A stretch of 64,000 nt of DNA from Dioscorea cayenensis subsp. rotundata (GCF_009730915.1 NC_052483.1:2666001-2730000), one strand, 5' to 3'; shown: positions 22,509 to 34,039, counted from the first letter of the stretch. Translations and numbers: made by a program. The notes: generated by a model from the letters alone, not told the origin.

Positions 22509-24237
22509 CTCATTATTTGGACTATATGCTACAAAAATCTTACCTCATAATGAAGAATGAAAACGAACAAATTTATAATATATGACTTTGACTATAACTT
22601 TTTTTTGTTATATATATATTATTATCAAAATAAGTGGTTATATAAAATACAAAAATTTCATATAATTTAGTGGGAAGAAAATATAATTAATAATTTTCGT
22701 CATTGACATTTCTCATTCAAAATTCAAGATTCAAAAAATAAGAAACTTTATTTTTGATGAAATAATAGGGCAACTGGCTCCACAAATCTATATTGGAAAT
22801 CTTTTAGACTAGAATACTTGAATATGGCTTGTTTCTTTGAAAACATGGGCATTTACCATAGAAATTTATGGCGTTGGACATTGAGCAATTATTTGATAAT
22901 ATTCCAAATAATAATAACGACTTTAGGACATTTATATTGAGGCTTGACTCCAAAAACCTCATCATGTAAAAACTTATCTTTTGTTCATTATTAGATACAG
23001 AAATCTTCGGTCTTGCATTAGCGCATGAATGATGCGTGGGGCTAAGGTTTAGCCTTTTAGGTACTTTAATCTTTTTTTTTTATTTCCATAAACTTAACCA
23101 ACATCATTTTCACCCTATTTTAAATAGAAAATATATCTTTTTTTTTTTTACTTTATTAATTGCAATAAAAGGAATAGAAACTACGGAAAAAGTTTTTTTT
23201 AATCTATATTTTTGACTATATCTCTATTTAAAATTTCAGTGGCACCACCAAACTTGTTAGGCAAAGACTTGATTTACTATTTTTTTCTTTTCAGTTTTTT
23301 TGATGTTTAATTCTTTTTATTTAACCATTAATTCATATAACTTCTTATGACTTTCATATCAGTTCTATTTTCTAATTATCATGAATTCTATATGAAAAAT
23401 AATTTTTTTATATGGAATATATGGCTTGGCTGCAAGGGGTGAATTTTTAATTATCTAGTGCTCTTAACTAATACGATCATCTTGAAAATCACTTTATGGT
23501 GGTTGTATGTAGTTCTAGAGAAAAAAAAAAAGGTGGAGGGTTTGATTAACTCAATAGAATACAGTTTTAATTTTTTAGGGTCTTGTGAATTGTGAAGGAA
23601 ATGGGTATATCTTAGGAAGCATAGGTCAAATCAGAGTTCTCACTAGTCACATCATTCATATTTCTTCAAAAAATTCTGGTAGCGGGTATCTTTTTATTTA
23701 CTATCAAAAGACTCCAATTTCTAATGGATCTTTGTTTTTTTGTTTTATTTTATATATTCTACCTCCATAGTTAATGAACATCTTTTATATTTCTTTTTGT
23801 GCTCTATTTACATATTGTTATATTGTATTACATACTTTTTTAGTAATTTATGTGGTTTATCCACCTTCTCAGAACATAAAAAATTAAAAATAAAAAAATA
23901 AATGAGTTTGTGTTATGGATTTGTGGAATAAACTTTGTATATATATGATTAATTAGTCACATCTTTGACAAACAAATACACCAAAGATTAACCACTAAAA
24001 AATCACTTCACTTTAAAGACTATTTCATAGCCTTGCCGAAAAAATATAGTCAAAACCAAACAAATCATGCATTGATTTTGATTTTTAAGAGTGCAACTTG
24101 ATTTGGCCTCACTACAGTTGACCATAGACTAGTTCAGTGCCTCCCACCTTCTCACTATAGAACACACTACTACAAAGTCCTCCATTCAAACTTGAGACCT
24201 TTTCTTTGTGTGAACACCTTGCAAAGCCTCTCCTTTG
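21665..24237. other. Non-coding sequence upstream of the first HHP gene
   Basis: No gene is recognised. It contains the (TA)n tract at 22420-22504, many T runs, and no element ends that I can pair. The Tyr/Ile repeat frame crossing the (TA)n tract is a microsatellite artefact. Confidence 0.5.
22420..22504. repeat. (TA)n microsatellite, about 42 units
   Basis: This is an uninterrupted ta repeat of about 85 bp. Similar tracts occur at about 17170-17210, 41832-41884 and 47455-47503. Confidence 0.95.
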
Positions 24238-24239
24238 TG

Positions 24240-24248
24240 CTTATAAAT
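24240..24248 (+). promoter_or_regulatory. TATA box of HHP copy A
   Basis: The sequence cttataaataag lies about 70 bp upstream of the start codon at 24316, a normal distance for a plant TATA box with a short leader. Confidence 0.65.
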
Positions 24249-24315
24249 AAGAACCCAATTCAACCTTATGTTCTCCATCTTCTTTTCCATCCATTCAAAC
24301 AACTCATTGATCACC

Positions 24316-25488
24316 ATGGAAAAAACCTCCTTCTTCATCACAGAGAGAGATAATAAAAAATGTTGTTCTTCATCATGTAAAGAAATAAAGATTAAAAAGA
24401 AGAGGAGATCACCAAGCAAAGAAGCCAACAAGTATGATCTTGTGGACTATGCCTCCCTCCCTACCTTCTTGAAGCACAATGAGTTCATCCTTAGCTATTA
24501 CCGTTCCGAATGGCCGATAAAACAAACCATTCTTAGCGTTTTCTCCATTCACAACGAAACTCTGAACATATGGACGTAAGTTCACCAAACTCTTCCGATA
24601 AACTCCGTCAAACTACTCATCTTTTATACATGCATGTTACTTATATATTTTGCTTTTGTATTTGATTTCAGGCATCTCGTTGGCTTCTTCATCTTCCTCG
24701 TTCTCACCAATTATGTCATCAACTCTTCTCCGATGATCAACACAACCACAACCTCTTCTCTAACTCATCAAGTCATTCTTCACAACAACTTACAAATCAT
24801 TCACTCAAATGATTCTCAAGTATCACAAACTTCATTGCATGTCAACCAAACCACAACCATGATCAAGAACCAAGAAACATCTGAACCGACAACAAGGTGG
24901 CCGTTCTATGCATACATGTGTGGAGCTATGTTTTGCTTGCTGATGAGCAGTGCTTGCCATCTTCTCTCTTGTCATTCCGAGCACACATGCTACCTAATGC
25001 TCCGGCTAGACTACGCCGGAATCTCCGGTCTCATCGTCACATCATTCTATCCACTTGTCTACTATTCTTTTACATGTCACCCATTTATACGTAACGTATA
25101 CCTCACTGCTATCACTGTCTTCGGCATCGCCACCATTATCGTGTCGCTTTTTCCGGTCTTTGAGACGCCGGAGTACCGATCAATGCGTGCCGGGCTCTTT
25201 GTTTGCATGGCATTGTCTGGGTTGGTGCCTATCATGCATAAGTTGATGGCTTTTGGTGACCGGCCGGAGGCGGTGGTGACGGCAGGGTACGAGATGATTA
25301 TGGGAGCTTTCTATGCTCTCGGTGTTATCGTTTATGCGGCGAGGGTGCCGGAGAGGTGGATGCCAGGGAGGTTTGACCTTGCAGGCCATAGTCATCAATT
25401 GTTTCATGTTCTTGTGATCGCCGGAGCTTATACACACTATCTCGCCGGATTGGTATATCTTAGATGGAGAGAGATTGAAGGGTGCTAA
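24316..25488 (+). CDS. Heptahelical transmembrane protein (HHP/PAQR family), copy A, 358 aa
   Basis: This is a membrane protein of the progestin and adipoQ receptor family. Arabidopsis HHP proteins act in hormone, sugar and cold signalling. Exons are 24316-24575 and 24672-25488, with GT-AG ends and total length 1077 bp. The start has a good context (caccatgg). The N-terminus is basic (residues 23-36), then NEFILSYYRSEWP (55-67) and [15 protein letters not shown] (79-93). Family metal ligands are visible: SxxxH (S179, H183) before CHSE, D200, and HxxxH (H328, H332) in GHSHQLFH. Seven hydrophobic segments fit the family. The loop after the first membrane segment (about 100-160) is long, with several N-glycosylation sequons (NSS, NTT, NDS, NQT). 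The intron present in this loop in copies B-E is absent. It resembles Arabidopsis HHP4-type proteins. The ligand is unknown. Confidence 0.92.
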
Positions 25489-26720
25489 TCTCGAGGCAAT
25501 GATTTGAACGATTTGAGTGTTTCTGGCCGTCCATTTGTCGGTCAATGTCCAAAAGATTTGTGCATTGACTGAGAGTGTATGGTTTGTTGTTGCCGCCCTC
25601 ATAAGAAAGTCAAACCGCGGGATAATTGTTTTATAATGATGGTTGGCTTTTGTTTCCATTTTTATTTTTTATTTTTATTTTTATTTTTTTTGGGGTCTTT
25701 TGTTTATATAGATGAAAATGTACAAGTTGTTCATTAAGAGAAGCATAGCTTTAAATGTAAAGCTCCAAAAGAAATGCCTAAGTCACATTTATCTTTTATC
25801 ACTTCATCCAGAAAAATCATTTACCTGAACTGATTTTTGTTTTATATAAAATTTTGTGTTTTTAATAAATAGAGACAAATGGCTGATTCAAACTTTGGAT
25901 TAACCTTTGAATTAAGAAATAAAAAAAAAACATCTTATGTTTTAAAAACTAATATCAGTAAGATAAAATAAATAACATAAAACTTGTGAATAACTTAAAA
26001 TGTATAAAGAATCAACCTATTTTTTTGTTTTGTCGTTAATTAGTCTTTTATGTATTACCCATTGTGTCTCAGCTGATCTTTTTTATTTAAAAAAAAAATG
26101 ATTTATCGATTTTTTTAAGATGAAAAGATATTAATTGTTTGGAGTGTATTTTGCTAATCAAAACTATATATTTCAAAATTAATATAAAATAATTTAAAAT
26201 AATTAATTAAGAGATATTCAAAGGTTGTTACATTTTGTTTGAAAAAAAATATAAAAAAAACCAATACTGTGAAGTTTCTAGGAAATCTTTGTTTGAAAGA
26301 AATTCTCAAAATAATAATATAATAATTTATCTATTCAACAAAATAATTGAACCATTCAACTCAAATACTGTATTATTCATTATTAAACTTTTGAGTACTA
26401 TTTATTTATTTATTTATTTATTTTTTGCGTTTTCTAAAATTGGAATTTTTGAATTTTAACAAAAATAATCCTACAAACCCATTACTACTTAACTAGTTAA
26501 TGAAATTATCTACTTAATGAATAATCTTAATCTAATAATTGGCAAGCCCTTGAATGTTTTCAAAGGCACACAACCAAAAATAATTGAGATTTAATGGGTG
26601 TATGAAAGTGCGAAAAATAACTAATATGAACTCGGATCCTAACACACCGACTTCCAACGGTCAACCAATCGTTCAGCCCAAATTACCTACCACCGGCCCG
26701 CCCTAAAAGACCATTCACTA
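25489..26720. other. Intergenic sequence between HHP copies A and B
   Basis: It holds the 3' flank of copy A and A+T-rich sequence with T runs and an ATTT tract at about 26400-26425. No other gene is seen. Confidence 0.5.
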
Positions 26721-26728
26721 CACGTGGC
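26721..26728 (+). promoter_or_regulatory. G-box / ABRE-like site upstream of HHP copy B
   Basis: The motif cacgtggc contains the ACGT core bound by plant bZIP factors, including ABA-responsive ones. It lies about 310 bp upstream of the start codon. A single motif is weak evidence for ABA control. Confidence 0.4.
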
Positions 26729-26988
26729 AACATCTAAACCTTTAAATCCAAAATAAACGGCTAAGATGCATGAGTCCAAGATGGAACACCAACCCTAATT
26801 AATACCTCTCTCTGACTTCAACCTACCATGCAAAAAGTCCAAACAATGTTCTTGACCCTTCCCATGTTTTCCTTTTCATTTTTCCACATTGTCAACGCCC
26901 ACTTCACCATCTAAAACCCTAAAAAGGTCTTCCTTATTCATCTCCTCTGTTTACATTTAACTACTTATTGACACAAGGCTTTCTTTCT

Positions 26989-26997
26989 CTATAAAAG
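26989..26997 (+). promoter_or_regulatory. TATA box of HHP copy B
   Basis: The sequence ctataaaag lies about 45 bp upstream of the start at 27038, implying a very short 5' leader. Confidence 0.65.
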
Positions 26998-27037
26998 TAC
27001 ATCAAAAGAGCTTGAAAACACTCATGACTTACAAACA

Positions 27038-28106
27038 ATGACTTTTAAGAGCACCACACTGGTTTCCACTCTCATCCATGAAGGCAAAGATGAGGCTAAG
27101 TATGAGTTGGTAGGGTTTGATTCATTGCCAGAGTACCTTAAAGACAATGAGTTCATCCTTGGTTCCTACCGTTCTGAATGGCCATGGAAACAAACCATAG
27201 TTAGTCTCTTTTCCATTCACAATGAGACCCTTAACATCTGGACGTACGTAAGAACTAATCAAACTTCTCATGAACTCTAGTTCATATTCCCATTCTTTTC
27301 ATCTCTCACTCTTTGTGCAACTCTTTCTTTCAGGCATTTGTTAGGGTTCATGTTCTTCCTTCCATGCACTATCATCATTTTTCAAGTGGTAAACATTCGA
27401 AGTTAATCAAATTCTACCCAAGTATAGATATCAAAGGAGTTTAATCAATTCCCTTTGTGCATTGCAGGGTATTCAAGAGTGTATAACTACACGTTGGCCA
27501 CTCTATGCATACTTATTTGGAGTTATGTTTTGCTTGCTAACAAGCAGTGCATGCCACCTTCTATCATGCCACTCAGAGCACTGTGCATACACCATGCTAA
27601 GGCTAGACTACACTGGAATCTCAACCCTAATTGTTACTTCTTTCTACCCTCTTGTTTACTACACCTTCATGTGTGACCCTTTTTTCAGAAACCTCTATAT
27701 TGGCTTCATTACTGTCTTCGGTGTTGCCGCTGTTTTGGCTTCGCTTGTGCCGGTGTTTCAGACACCGGAGTTTAGGTCTGTACGTGCATTACTCTTCTTC
27801 TGCATGGGTGTATCAGGGCTTGTGCCTATCATACACAAGCTGATGGTTTTTGGGAAGGAGCCCGTGGCGGTGATGACGGCAGTGTACGAGCTTGTGATGG
27901 GTAGTTTCTATGGGCTTGGAGTTGTTGTTTATGCGGTAAGAGTGCCGGAGAGATGGATGCCGGGGAAGTTTGACATTGTAGGCCATAGCCATCAAATATT
28001 TCATGTTCTTGTTATTGCTGGGGCATATACACATTTTCTTGCAAGTTTGATGTACATGAATTGGAGAGAAATGGATGGCTGCTTTGTTATGCCTCTCTCT
28101 AATTAA
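27038..28106 (+). CDS. Heptahelical transmembrane protein (HHP/PAQR family), copy B, 299 aa
   Basis: Three exons (27038-27243, 27334-27388 and 27468-28106) join in frame to 900 bp with GT-AG introns. Exon 1 encodes the N-terminus with [20 protein letters not shown] and HNETLNIWT. Exon 2 is only 55 bp (HLLGFMFFLPCTIIIFQV). Exon 3 encodes six membrane segments, with SxxxH ([13 protein letters not shown]), LRLDYTGI and the HxxxH pair H262/H266 (GHSHQIFHVLV). The loop after the first membrane segment is very short (about 10 residues, GIQECITTRW) compared with about 60 in copy A, and it lacks the sequons. The C-terminus has a seven-residue extension (FVMPLSN) beyond the usual end. All family ligands are kept, so it is probably functional. 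It lies about 1.5 kb downstream of copy A in the same orientation. Confidence 0.9.
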
Positions 28107-28754
28107 TTAACAACCATTTTGATCAAGTTCAAAGTTTTGACTTTCATCTTATTGTATCCATGATTTAAATCAATTGGAAAAGAAGTTTTTTGGTTTATGT
28201 TATATTTTGTTTAAGCTTTGTTGATAATCTATTAAACTTAATTAATTTCTCGTTGACTTGGAAGTGTTCTGTTACGTTAATTTCCCTATCAACTTACATG
28301 TGTAATATCACATCACCTTAATTATGGCGGAGGACAAAGAATTAGTCTTGGATCATACCACCAAATTAATAATTTAACCCTTTTTTTTTTAATGTTGGAT
28401 ATAACCAATGCAAGTAAAAGATCTTATAACCAATTAAATCAAACCTTGAATTTCATTTAAGAAGCCAAAAAATTTCAGTTATAATATTATGTCATTAGAA
28501 GACTAAACAGTTGTCCATTATTCAAAAATTCTCTTTCCCTCAATTTCTTCATCATTCTCAATAACAAAAATGCTTCTTGGAACAAACCCTAAACATAACA
28601 GTCCCCTCCAAATCCTCTTCTTGGAATTCCCAAAAGATGGCGTTCATTACTTGGATAAAACCTTGTCTCATGCTATGTATTGCTACACATATATATATAA
28701 GTTTAAGCATCCACTGAACCCAAATTATCCAAACTCTGCTGCAGCTAATTATAG

Positions 28755-30418
28755 ATGGCTATCAGTACTAAAGATGAGAAGATTAAAAGTTCATGCAATG
28801 AATTAGTTAAGTGCAAGCTGATAGATTATTACTCTTTGCCTTCTTATCTGAAGGACAATGAGTTCATCTTGAACTACTACCGTTGTGAATGGCCACTAAA
28901 GCAGACCATTTTCAGCATCTTCTCCATTCACAATGAGACGCTCAACATCTGGACGTAAGTATTCATGCATGTATGTATTAATATTATTTACGTCATGTTA
29001 CTGTAATATATTACCCAAGTCCTTATATTATTAGGTATTCGATCAGGCATGACAAATGCATTAGCACAAGAGGAAAATGACACAACAAGAGTCTATTATA
29101 TTAGAATTAAAATTTAAAAGTGAATATATTCTATTGATAATCAAAAATAGATTTACATTAATAGATTTGTAAGTATGATAAAAAGAATTCAATTAATGAA
29201 CTCAAAAACAGTTAGAAGTGGATTAAAAGCTACATTAAAAAATGGAATGATTATTTGTAAAAAAAAAAAAAAAGCTTAAATTTTTTAAAAACATGTTGAC
29301 TATAGTTCAAGCTATTTAATGATCATTTCTATCTAAATTAACGAATCATATTAGCTTGGATACAACTCAATTAATGATTATATGCCAAGAATTATGGTGA
29401 ACTTCTAATTGAAGTTGGTGTTTTGTGAAGTATATGTTTTTTTTCGGTTGTGAAGTATAGATGTATATACACAAATATATATAAACTTATTATAATAGAG
29501 GCGCATATATCCTAATATCTCATCCTCAAAGTTCACCATGAAATGCAAAATCACTGAATGGTTCTTCTTGTAATCAGCCACTTGGTAGGGTTCTTCATCT
29601 TCCTTTCTCTGATGTTTTGCACAATGACGATAATCACCGAAGAACCAAGCTTCAACCTATGGCATGATCATCTCCCATCAAACCATTTGGTATATATAAT
29701 TAGTATGTATTTTTTCTCATGTTTAATTAGTTACTAATTTTCAACTTTAAAATTATATACATGTTGCATGTCGATGAATTAGGGTTTTACCAAATCATCA
29801 ACAAAAGAAACGGTCACACGTTGGCCCTTGTATGCATTTCTTTGTGGAGCTATGTTATGTTTGTTTACAAGCAGTGTATGTCATCTCATGTTCTGCCACT
29901 CTCAATCATGTTCCTATATCATGCTTCGCCTCGACTACACCGGTATTGCCGTTCTCATCGTCACCTCCTTCTACCCATTAGTCTACTACTCCTTCATATG
30001 TCACCAATTCATTCGAACCACATACATAAGTTTCATCACGGCATTTGGTGTGGCAATGGCAATGGTCTCCCTTCTGCCTGTTTTCCAAACCCCCGGCTTT
30101 CGGCCGTTTCGATCATCCTTGTTCTTCTGCATGGGAGTGTCAGGGATAGTGCCAATCATACACAAGGTGATGATGTTCAGTGATCAACATCCTAATGCAA
30201 TGGTAACAACTGTGTATGAGTTGTTGATGGGGGTGTTCTACATTGTTGGAGTGATTATCTATGTTGTTAGAATTCCTGAGAGATGGATGCCAGGTATGTT
30301 TGATCTTGTGGGGAATAGCCATCAATTGTTTCATCTGATGGTAATTGCAGGTGCATACACACATTATCTTGCCACCCTTGTTTACCTCCAATGGAGAGAC
30401 TCAGAATATTCTTGTTAG
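28755..30418 (+). CDS. Heptahelical transmembrane protein (HHP/PAQR family), copy C, 315 aa
   Basis: Exons 28755-28954, 29578-29689 and 29783-30418 join to 948 bp in frame with GT-AG introns. The first intron is long (623 bp) compared with about 90-100 bp in A and B. The N-terminus has [18 protein letters not shown] and HNETLNIWT. Exon 2 gives [20 protein letters not shown] and an acidic loop. Exon 3 carries SxxxH ([11 protein letters not shown]), LRLDYTGI and HxxxH (H284/H288). One change stands out: GHSHQLFH of the other copies is GNSHQLFH here. The first His is not one of the HxxxH ligands, so metal binding should survive. The stop at 30416-30418 lies only 120 bp from the stop of the opposing copy D. 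An alternative ATG upstream (28570) is in another frame. Confidence 0.87.
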
Positions 30419-30848
30419 CTTTCCAATAAACCAAACTTTGTATTTAACAAGTAGAACTAATATACAGAACAAATTGAAGCTTTACATTTTGAATGAATCA
30501 AAGAATTATACACATTGTCAAGTATTTATTTGCTAAATTTAATAACACTGGTCCATTTCTCTCCAATTCAAGTACATCACACTTGCAAGATAGTGTGTGT
30601 AAGCTCCGGCAATAACAAGAACATGGAAGAGCTGATGGCTATGTCCCACAAGATCAAACTTCCCTGGCATCCACCTCTCCGGAACCCTCGTCGCATAAAC
30701 AACAACCCCAAGCCCATAGAAACCACCCATCGCAAGCTCATACACTGCCGTCATCACTGCCACCGGTTCCTCGCTGAAAACCAACAGCTTGTGTATGATA
30801 GGCACAATTCCTGATACACCCATGCAAAAGAAGAGCAATGCACGTACA

Positions 30849-31144
30849 TGTTAGAAAAAAAAATTTCTTGATTGATAAAACCGAGACCTCCTCTCCGTCT
30901 CTTCATCCTCATTTTATTTTTTTCATACTTAGTGCTGTTACATCACACATATTCAGTACAATAATTAAGTGCACTAAATGCACTACTAGACAAACAACAT
31001 TCAAACATAATATCTGCTTTTACAAACTTCAAAAAAACACAAACATGCTGGCCACTCTCATACTGCCATACTAGCTATACTAACATACCACTTCTTAATA
31101 GGACAACCATGCTACTGCAGATACATCTTTGACATGGGCTTCAA
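30849..31144 (-). repeat. 3' LTR (inner end truncated) of the element in HHP copy D
   Basis: It matches 32709-33008 almost exactly, then switches directly into protease/integrase coding sequence at 31145. The last 12 bases of the LTR (tcactgccaaca) and all sequence that should separate pol from the LTR are missing. Confidence 0.85.
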
Positions 31145-31933
31145 ACTCCCAATGTTCAGATGGTCGTATCTTTGATGCCAGAGCTTTGTGTTTTCATGAC
31201 TCTTCACTGTGAAACTAAAATTTTGTATATCTGATACATCAAAAGGAAACATATTGTCTGTAGTTTTGTGAATAGAAATCATCTGTTTCCCTGTCTTCTT
31301 ATCAACAATTGTGTAGGCTGAATCATCAAAAATGACAGTATAACCAGAATTTAACAGTTGGCCCACACTAAGCAAATTGTGTGCAAGACTTGGAACAAAT
31401 TGAACATTGTGTAATAATTTAACTTCACCCTGTGTGGTCTTGAGAGAAATTGTACCCTTATCTTCAACTTTTAACTCTTTGTTATCTCCAAGTTTTACAG
31501 AATGTTTCTGTGTTTCATCTAAGTCTTTAAACTGAGTCTTTTGGCCTGTCATGTGATTTGAACATCCACTATCCACTAGCCAAACTGAAGTTGCTTCATT
31601 TTGTGCTTCAAGCTTAGCCATGAAAAGGTTTGAAGTTCCTTGCTCTTCCACCACATTAGCACTTCTATCCTTGAACCAACAGTCAGCTTTAACATGTCCA
31701 AATTTCTTGCAATTATGACACTGAATATGGCTTTTAGAAAACCTGTGATCTCCGTGAGCTTGTCTTTGGCCAGTGTGATCCATTAAAGTTGATCTCTGAC
31801 CTGAATATCTACCTATGCCTCTGTTATAACTTCTTCCTCTCCAAACTGCTCTACCTCTGCCTCTGAATGATGAAGATTCCTCTCTGTTTGAAGTCTTGGT
31901 TTCCTGCTTCACTGAAGAACTCTCAATCTTCAC
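31112..31933 (-). pseudogene. Copia gag C-terminus, protease and start of integrase
   Basis: The frame contains an Arg/Gly-rich stretch, a CCHC zinc knuckle (CHNCKKFGHVKADC), the aspartic protease motif WLVDSGCSNHM, and the pre-integrase motif LWHQRYDHL. After HLNIGSL it runs into the LTR and stops. It has no ATG at its upstream end: a one-base shift and a TGA separate it from the gag frame 31930-32625, with which it was once continuous. No integrase core or RT remains. Confidence 0.85.
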
Positions 31934-32625
31934 TGCAAGAGCTTACTTTCAGTTTTATCATCCTGACTAATCATCAAAGACTCATGTGCTTGGAGAGAAC
32001 CACTTAACTCATCCATGGTTAATTTAGTGAGATCTTTGGCTTCACCTATAGCTGCAACCAAATGATTGTATTTAGGCCCCAAACTTCTCAAAATCTTTCC
32101 AACAGCTAGCTGTTCAGGCATAGTGTCTCCTAATCCTCTCATCTGATTTGCAAGATCATTCACCCTTGAAATATAGAATTGTACACTTTCATTTTCCTTC
32201 CTATGCAGGTTCTCAAAAACTTGCCTCAGTGACTGAATTTTCACTGCCATGATCTTAGGGCTTCCTAAGAATTGTGTTTTCAATCTTTCCCAAGCCTCAT
32301 TAGCTGTATTTGCAGAAGATATTCTGGAAAATAAAGCTGGATGTACAGCTTGTTGAAGGATGTACAAAGCCTTTGCATCCCTCTTCTTGTTCTCCTTCGC
32401 CTTAGCTTCTTCCTCATCCTTTGCATCCTTCCTTTTGCTCTCTTTCATCTTAGCTTCTTCCTCATCCTTTGCATCACTCTCAACAAAGCCTTTTTCTACA
32501 AGATCCCACAGATCTTGAGATCTGAAATACGTCTTCATTTTTATACACCAGTGTTCATATCCTTCACCATCAAACACTGGAACTCCAAGCTGAATAATAC
32601 ATCCAGGATTTGAGCTGGTGGCCAT
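31930..32625 (-). CDS. Copia gag (UBN2-type), 231 aa
   Basis: This is the structural gag protein of the retrotransposon, starting MATSSNPG and containing WCIKMKTYFRSQDLWDLVE and the gag core AWERLKTQFLGS. A charged segment (residues about 50-84) contains a near-perfect internal duplication of DAKDEEEAK followed by a Lys-rich stretch. It ends in TGA where the frame shifts into the zinc-knuckle part. It could give a truncated gag lacking nucleic-acid binding. Confidence 0.8.
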   Translation of the reverse strand: MATSSNPGCIIQLGVPVFDGEGYEHWCIKMKTYFRSQDLWDLVEKGFVESDAKDEEEAKMKESKRKDAKDEEEAKAKENKKRDAKALYILQQAVHPALFSRISSANTANEAWERLKTQFLGSPKIMAVKIQSLRQVFENLHRKENESVQFYISRVNDLANQMRGLGDTMPEQLAVGKILRSLGPKYNHLVAAIGEAKDLTKLTMDELSGSLQAHESLMISQDDKTESKLLQ

Positions 32626-32708
32626 GGTATATATATTATATTTTTGTGTGTGTGATTTTTGATGGAAGAACCGAAGCGAAAAAAAAACCTCTCAGTCTCT
32701 GATACCAG

Positions 32709-33020
32709 TGTTAGAAAAAAAAATTTCTTGATTGATAAAACCGAGACCTCCTCTCCGTCTCTTCATCCTCATTTTATTTTTTTCATACTTAGTGCCGTTA
32801 CATCACACATATTCAGTACAATAATTAAGTGCACTAAATGCACTACTAGACAAACAGCATTCAAACATACATAATATCTGCTTTTACAAACTTCAAAAAA
32901 ACACAAACATGCTGCCCACTCTCATACTGCCATACTAGCTATACTAACATACCACTTCTTAATAGGACAACCATGCTACTGCAGATACATCTTTGACATG
33001 GGCTTCAATCACTGCCAACA
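32709..33020 (-). repeat. 5' LTR of the element in HHP copy D
   Basis: This is the complete 312-bp LTR, TG...CA, next to the target-site copy gtaca (33021-33025). Confidence 0.88.
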
Positions 33021-34025
33021 GTACAGACCTAAACTCTGGCGTTTGAAACACCGGCACAAGCGAAGCCAAAATAGCCGCAACACCAAAGATGGTAATGAAG
33101 CCAATGTAGAGGTTTCAAACAAAGGGGTCACACATGAAGGTATAGTAAACTAGAGGGTAGAAAGAGGTGACAATTAAGGTTGAGATTCCAGTGTAGTCTA
33201 GTCTGAGCATGGTGTTTGCACAGTGCTCTGAGTGGCATGATAGAAGGTGGCACACACTGCTTGTTAACAAGCAAAACATGGCTCCAAACAAGTATGCATA
33301 GAATGGCCAACGTGTAATCATACTCTCAAGCACATCATCATCTTTCATAATACTCTGCATTGATATAAAGAGAATCTTATTAAGTGCATATTATAATTAG
33401 CATTAATTTTGTAACAAATTCATCAAAATTAAAGAGAGAATATAAATATATACCAGGAGATTAATGATGTTGGTTTGGTAGGCTGGAACTTGAGCTCTGA
33501 ATACTGTGGCAGAAGTAGTATTCAAGATCATAACTTTATCTGATGAGCTCTGACTGAAGGTTAATGGAGCAAAGGCATGCATTGTGCATAAGGTGAGAGT
33601 GAGGAAGATGATGAATCCTATCAAATGCCTGAAAAACAAAACAGGTTCATGTTAGACAGAGAAATTTATATTAGATGAAGCTTGAAAGTTTCATATATAT
33701 ATATATATATATGTATGTATGTGTAGAATAATGTTGCTTACGTCCAGATGTTGAGGGTTTCATTGTGAATTGAGAAGATGCTGAGAATGGTTTGCTTCCA
33801 TGGCCATTCAGAACGGTAGTAGTTCAAGATGAACTCATTGTCTTTGAGGAAAGTTGGGAGAGAATCAAATCCCATAAGCTCACACTTTGCAGATTCTTTG
33901 CACTGAAAAGAGCATGTCTTTATTCCCATTGTGGATGATCAAGAAATTTCTCTTTTTCTCTTCTCAAAGCTTGAAGGAATATTGATTACTGAAGTTTAGT
34001 ATGGAAGTGGGAATGGTTTCAGTTC

Positions 34026-34036
34026 TTATTTGTAGA
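34026..34036 (-). promoter_or_regulatory. Mutated TATA position of HHP copy D
   Basis: The minus strand reads ctacaaataag where intact copy E has ctataaataag at the same place. The T-to-C change removes the TATA core, consistent with decay of copy D. Confidence 0.6.
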
Positions 34037-34039
34037 CTA

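Larger units (their letters stand above)
30849..33020 (-). mobile_element. Deleted Ty1/copia retrotransposon inserted in HHP copy D (2.17 kb)
   Basis: The 5' LTR (32709-33020, 312 bp) is complete, beginning tgttag and ending gccaaca. The 3' LTR (30849-31144) lacks about 12 bases at its inner edge. The target repeat gtaca is at 30844-30848 and 33021-33025. The primer binding site lies at about 32693-32708 (minus strand tggtatcagagac). The interior keeps gag, protease and the start of integrase. The rest of integrase, RT, RNase H and the polypurine tract are deleted, the break falling inside the 3' LTR. The LTRs differ by about three substitutions and one 4-bp indel, so insertion is recent. Confidence 0.9.
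30539..33929 (-). pseudogene. HHP/PAQR family, copy D: inactivated by a stop codon and an LTR retrotransposon
   Basis: Exons on the minus strand are 33929-33742, 33628-33454 and 33354-33021 continued by 30843-30539. Without the retrotransposon 30849-33020 and one copy of its target repeat gtaca, the exons sum to 1002 bp with no frameshift (333 codons plus stop, length as in copy E). There are two coding lesions. TGA at 33117-33115 replaces the CGA (Arg) found in copy E after the motif CDPFV, and the retrotransposon interrupts exon 3 later in the gene. The rest still reads well, including the [11 protein letters not shown] motif at the C-terminus. The loop in exon 2 is long and Ser/Thr-rich, as in copy E. 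The TATA position is also changed (see 34026-34036). It is a recent pseudogene, nearly identical to copy E. Confidence 0.92.

Noticed and set aside
22397-22585. Open frame of alternating Tyr and Ile
   Set aside because: It is the translation of a (TA)n microsatellite; the same applies to frames crossing the tracts at 41815-41884, 47455-47503 and 61160-61196.
30515-30814. Plus-strand frame rich in His and Asn opposite HHP copy D
   Set aside because: It is the complement of the HHP exon, and the same shadow occurs opposite copies A, B, C and E.
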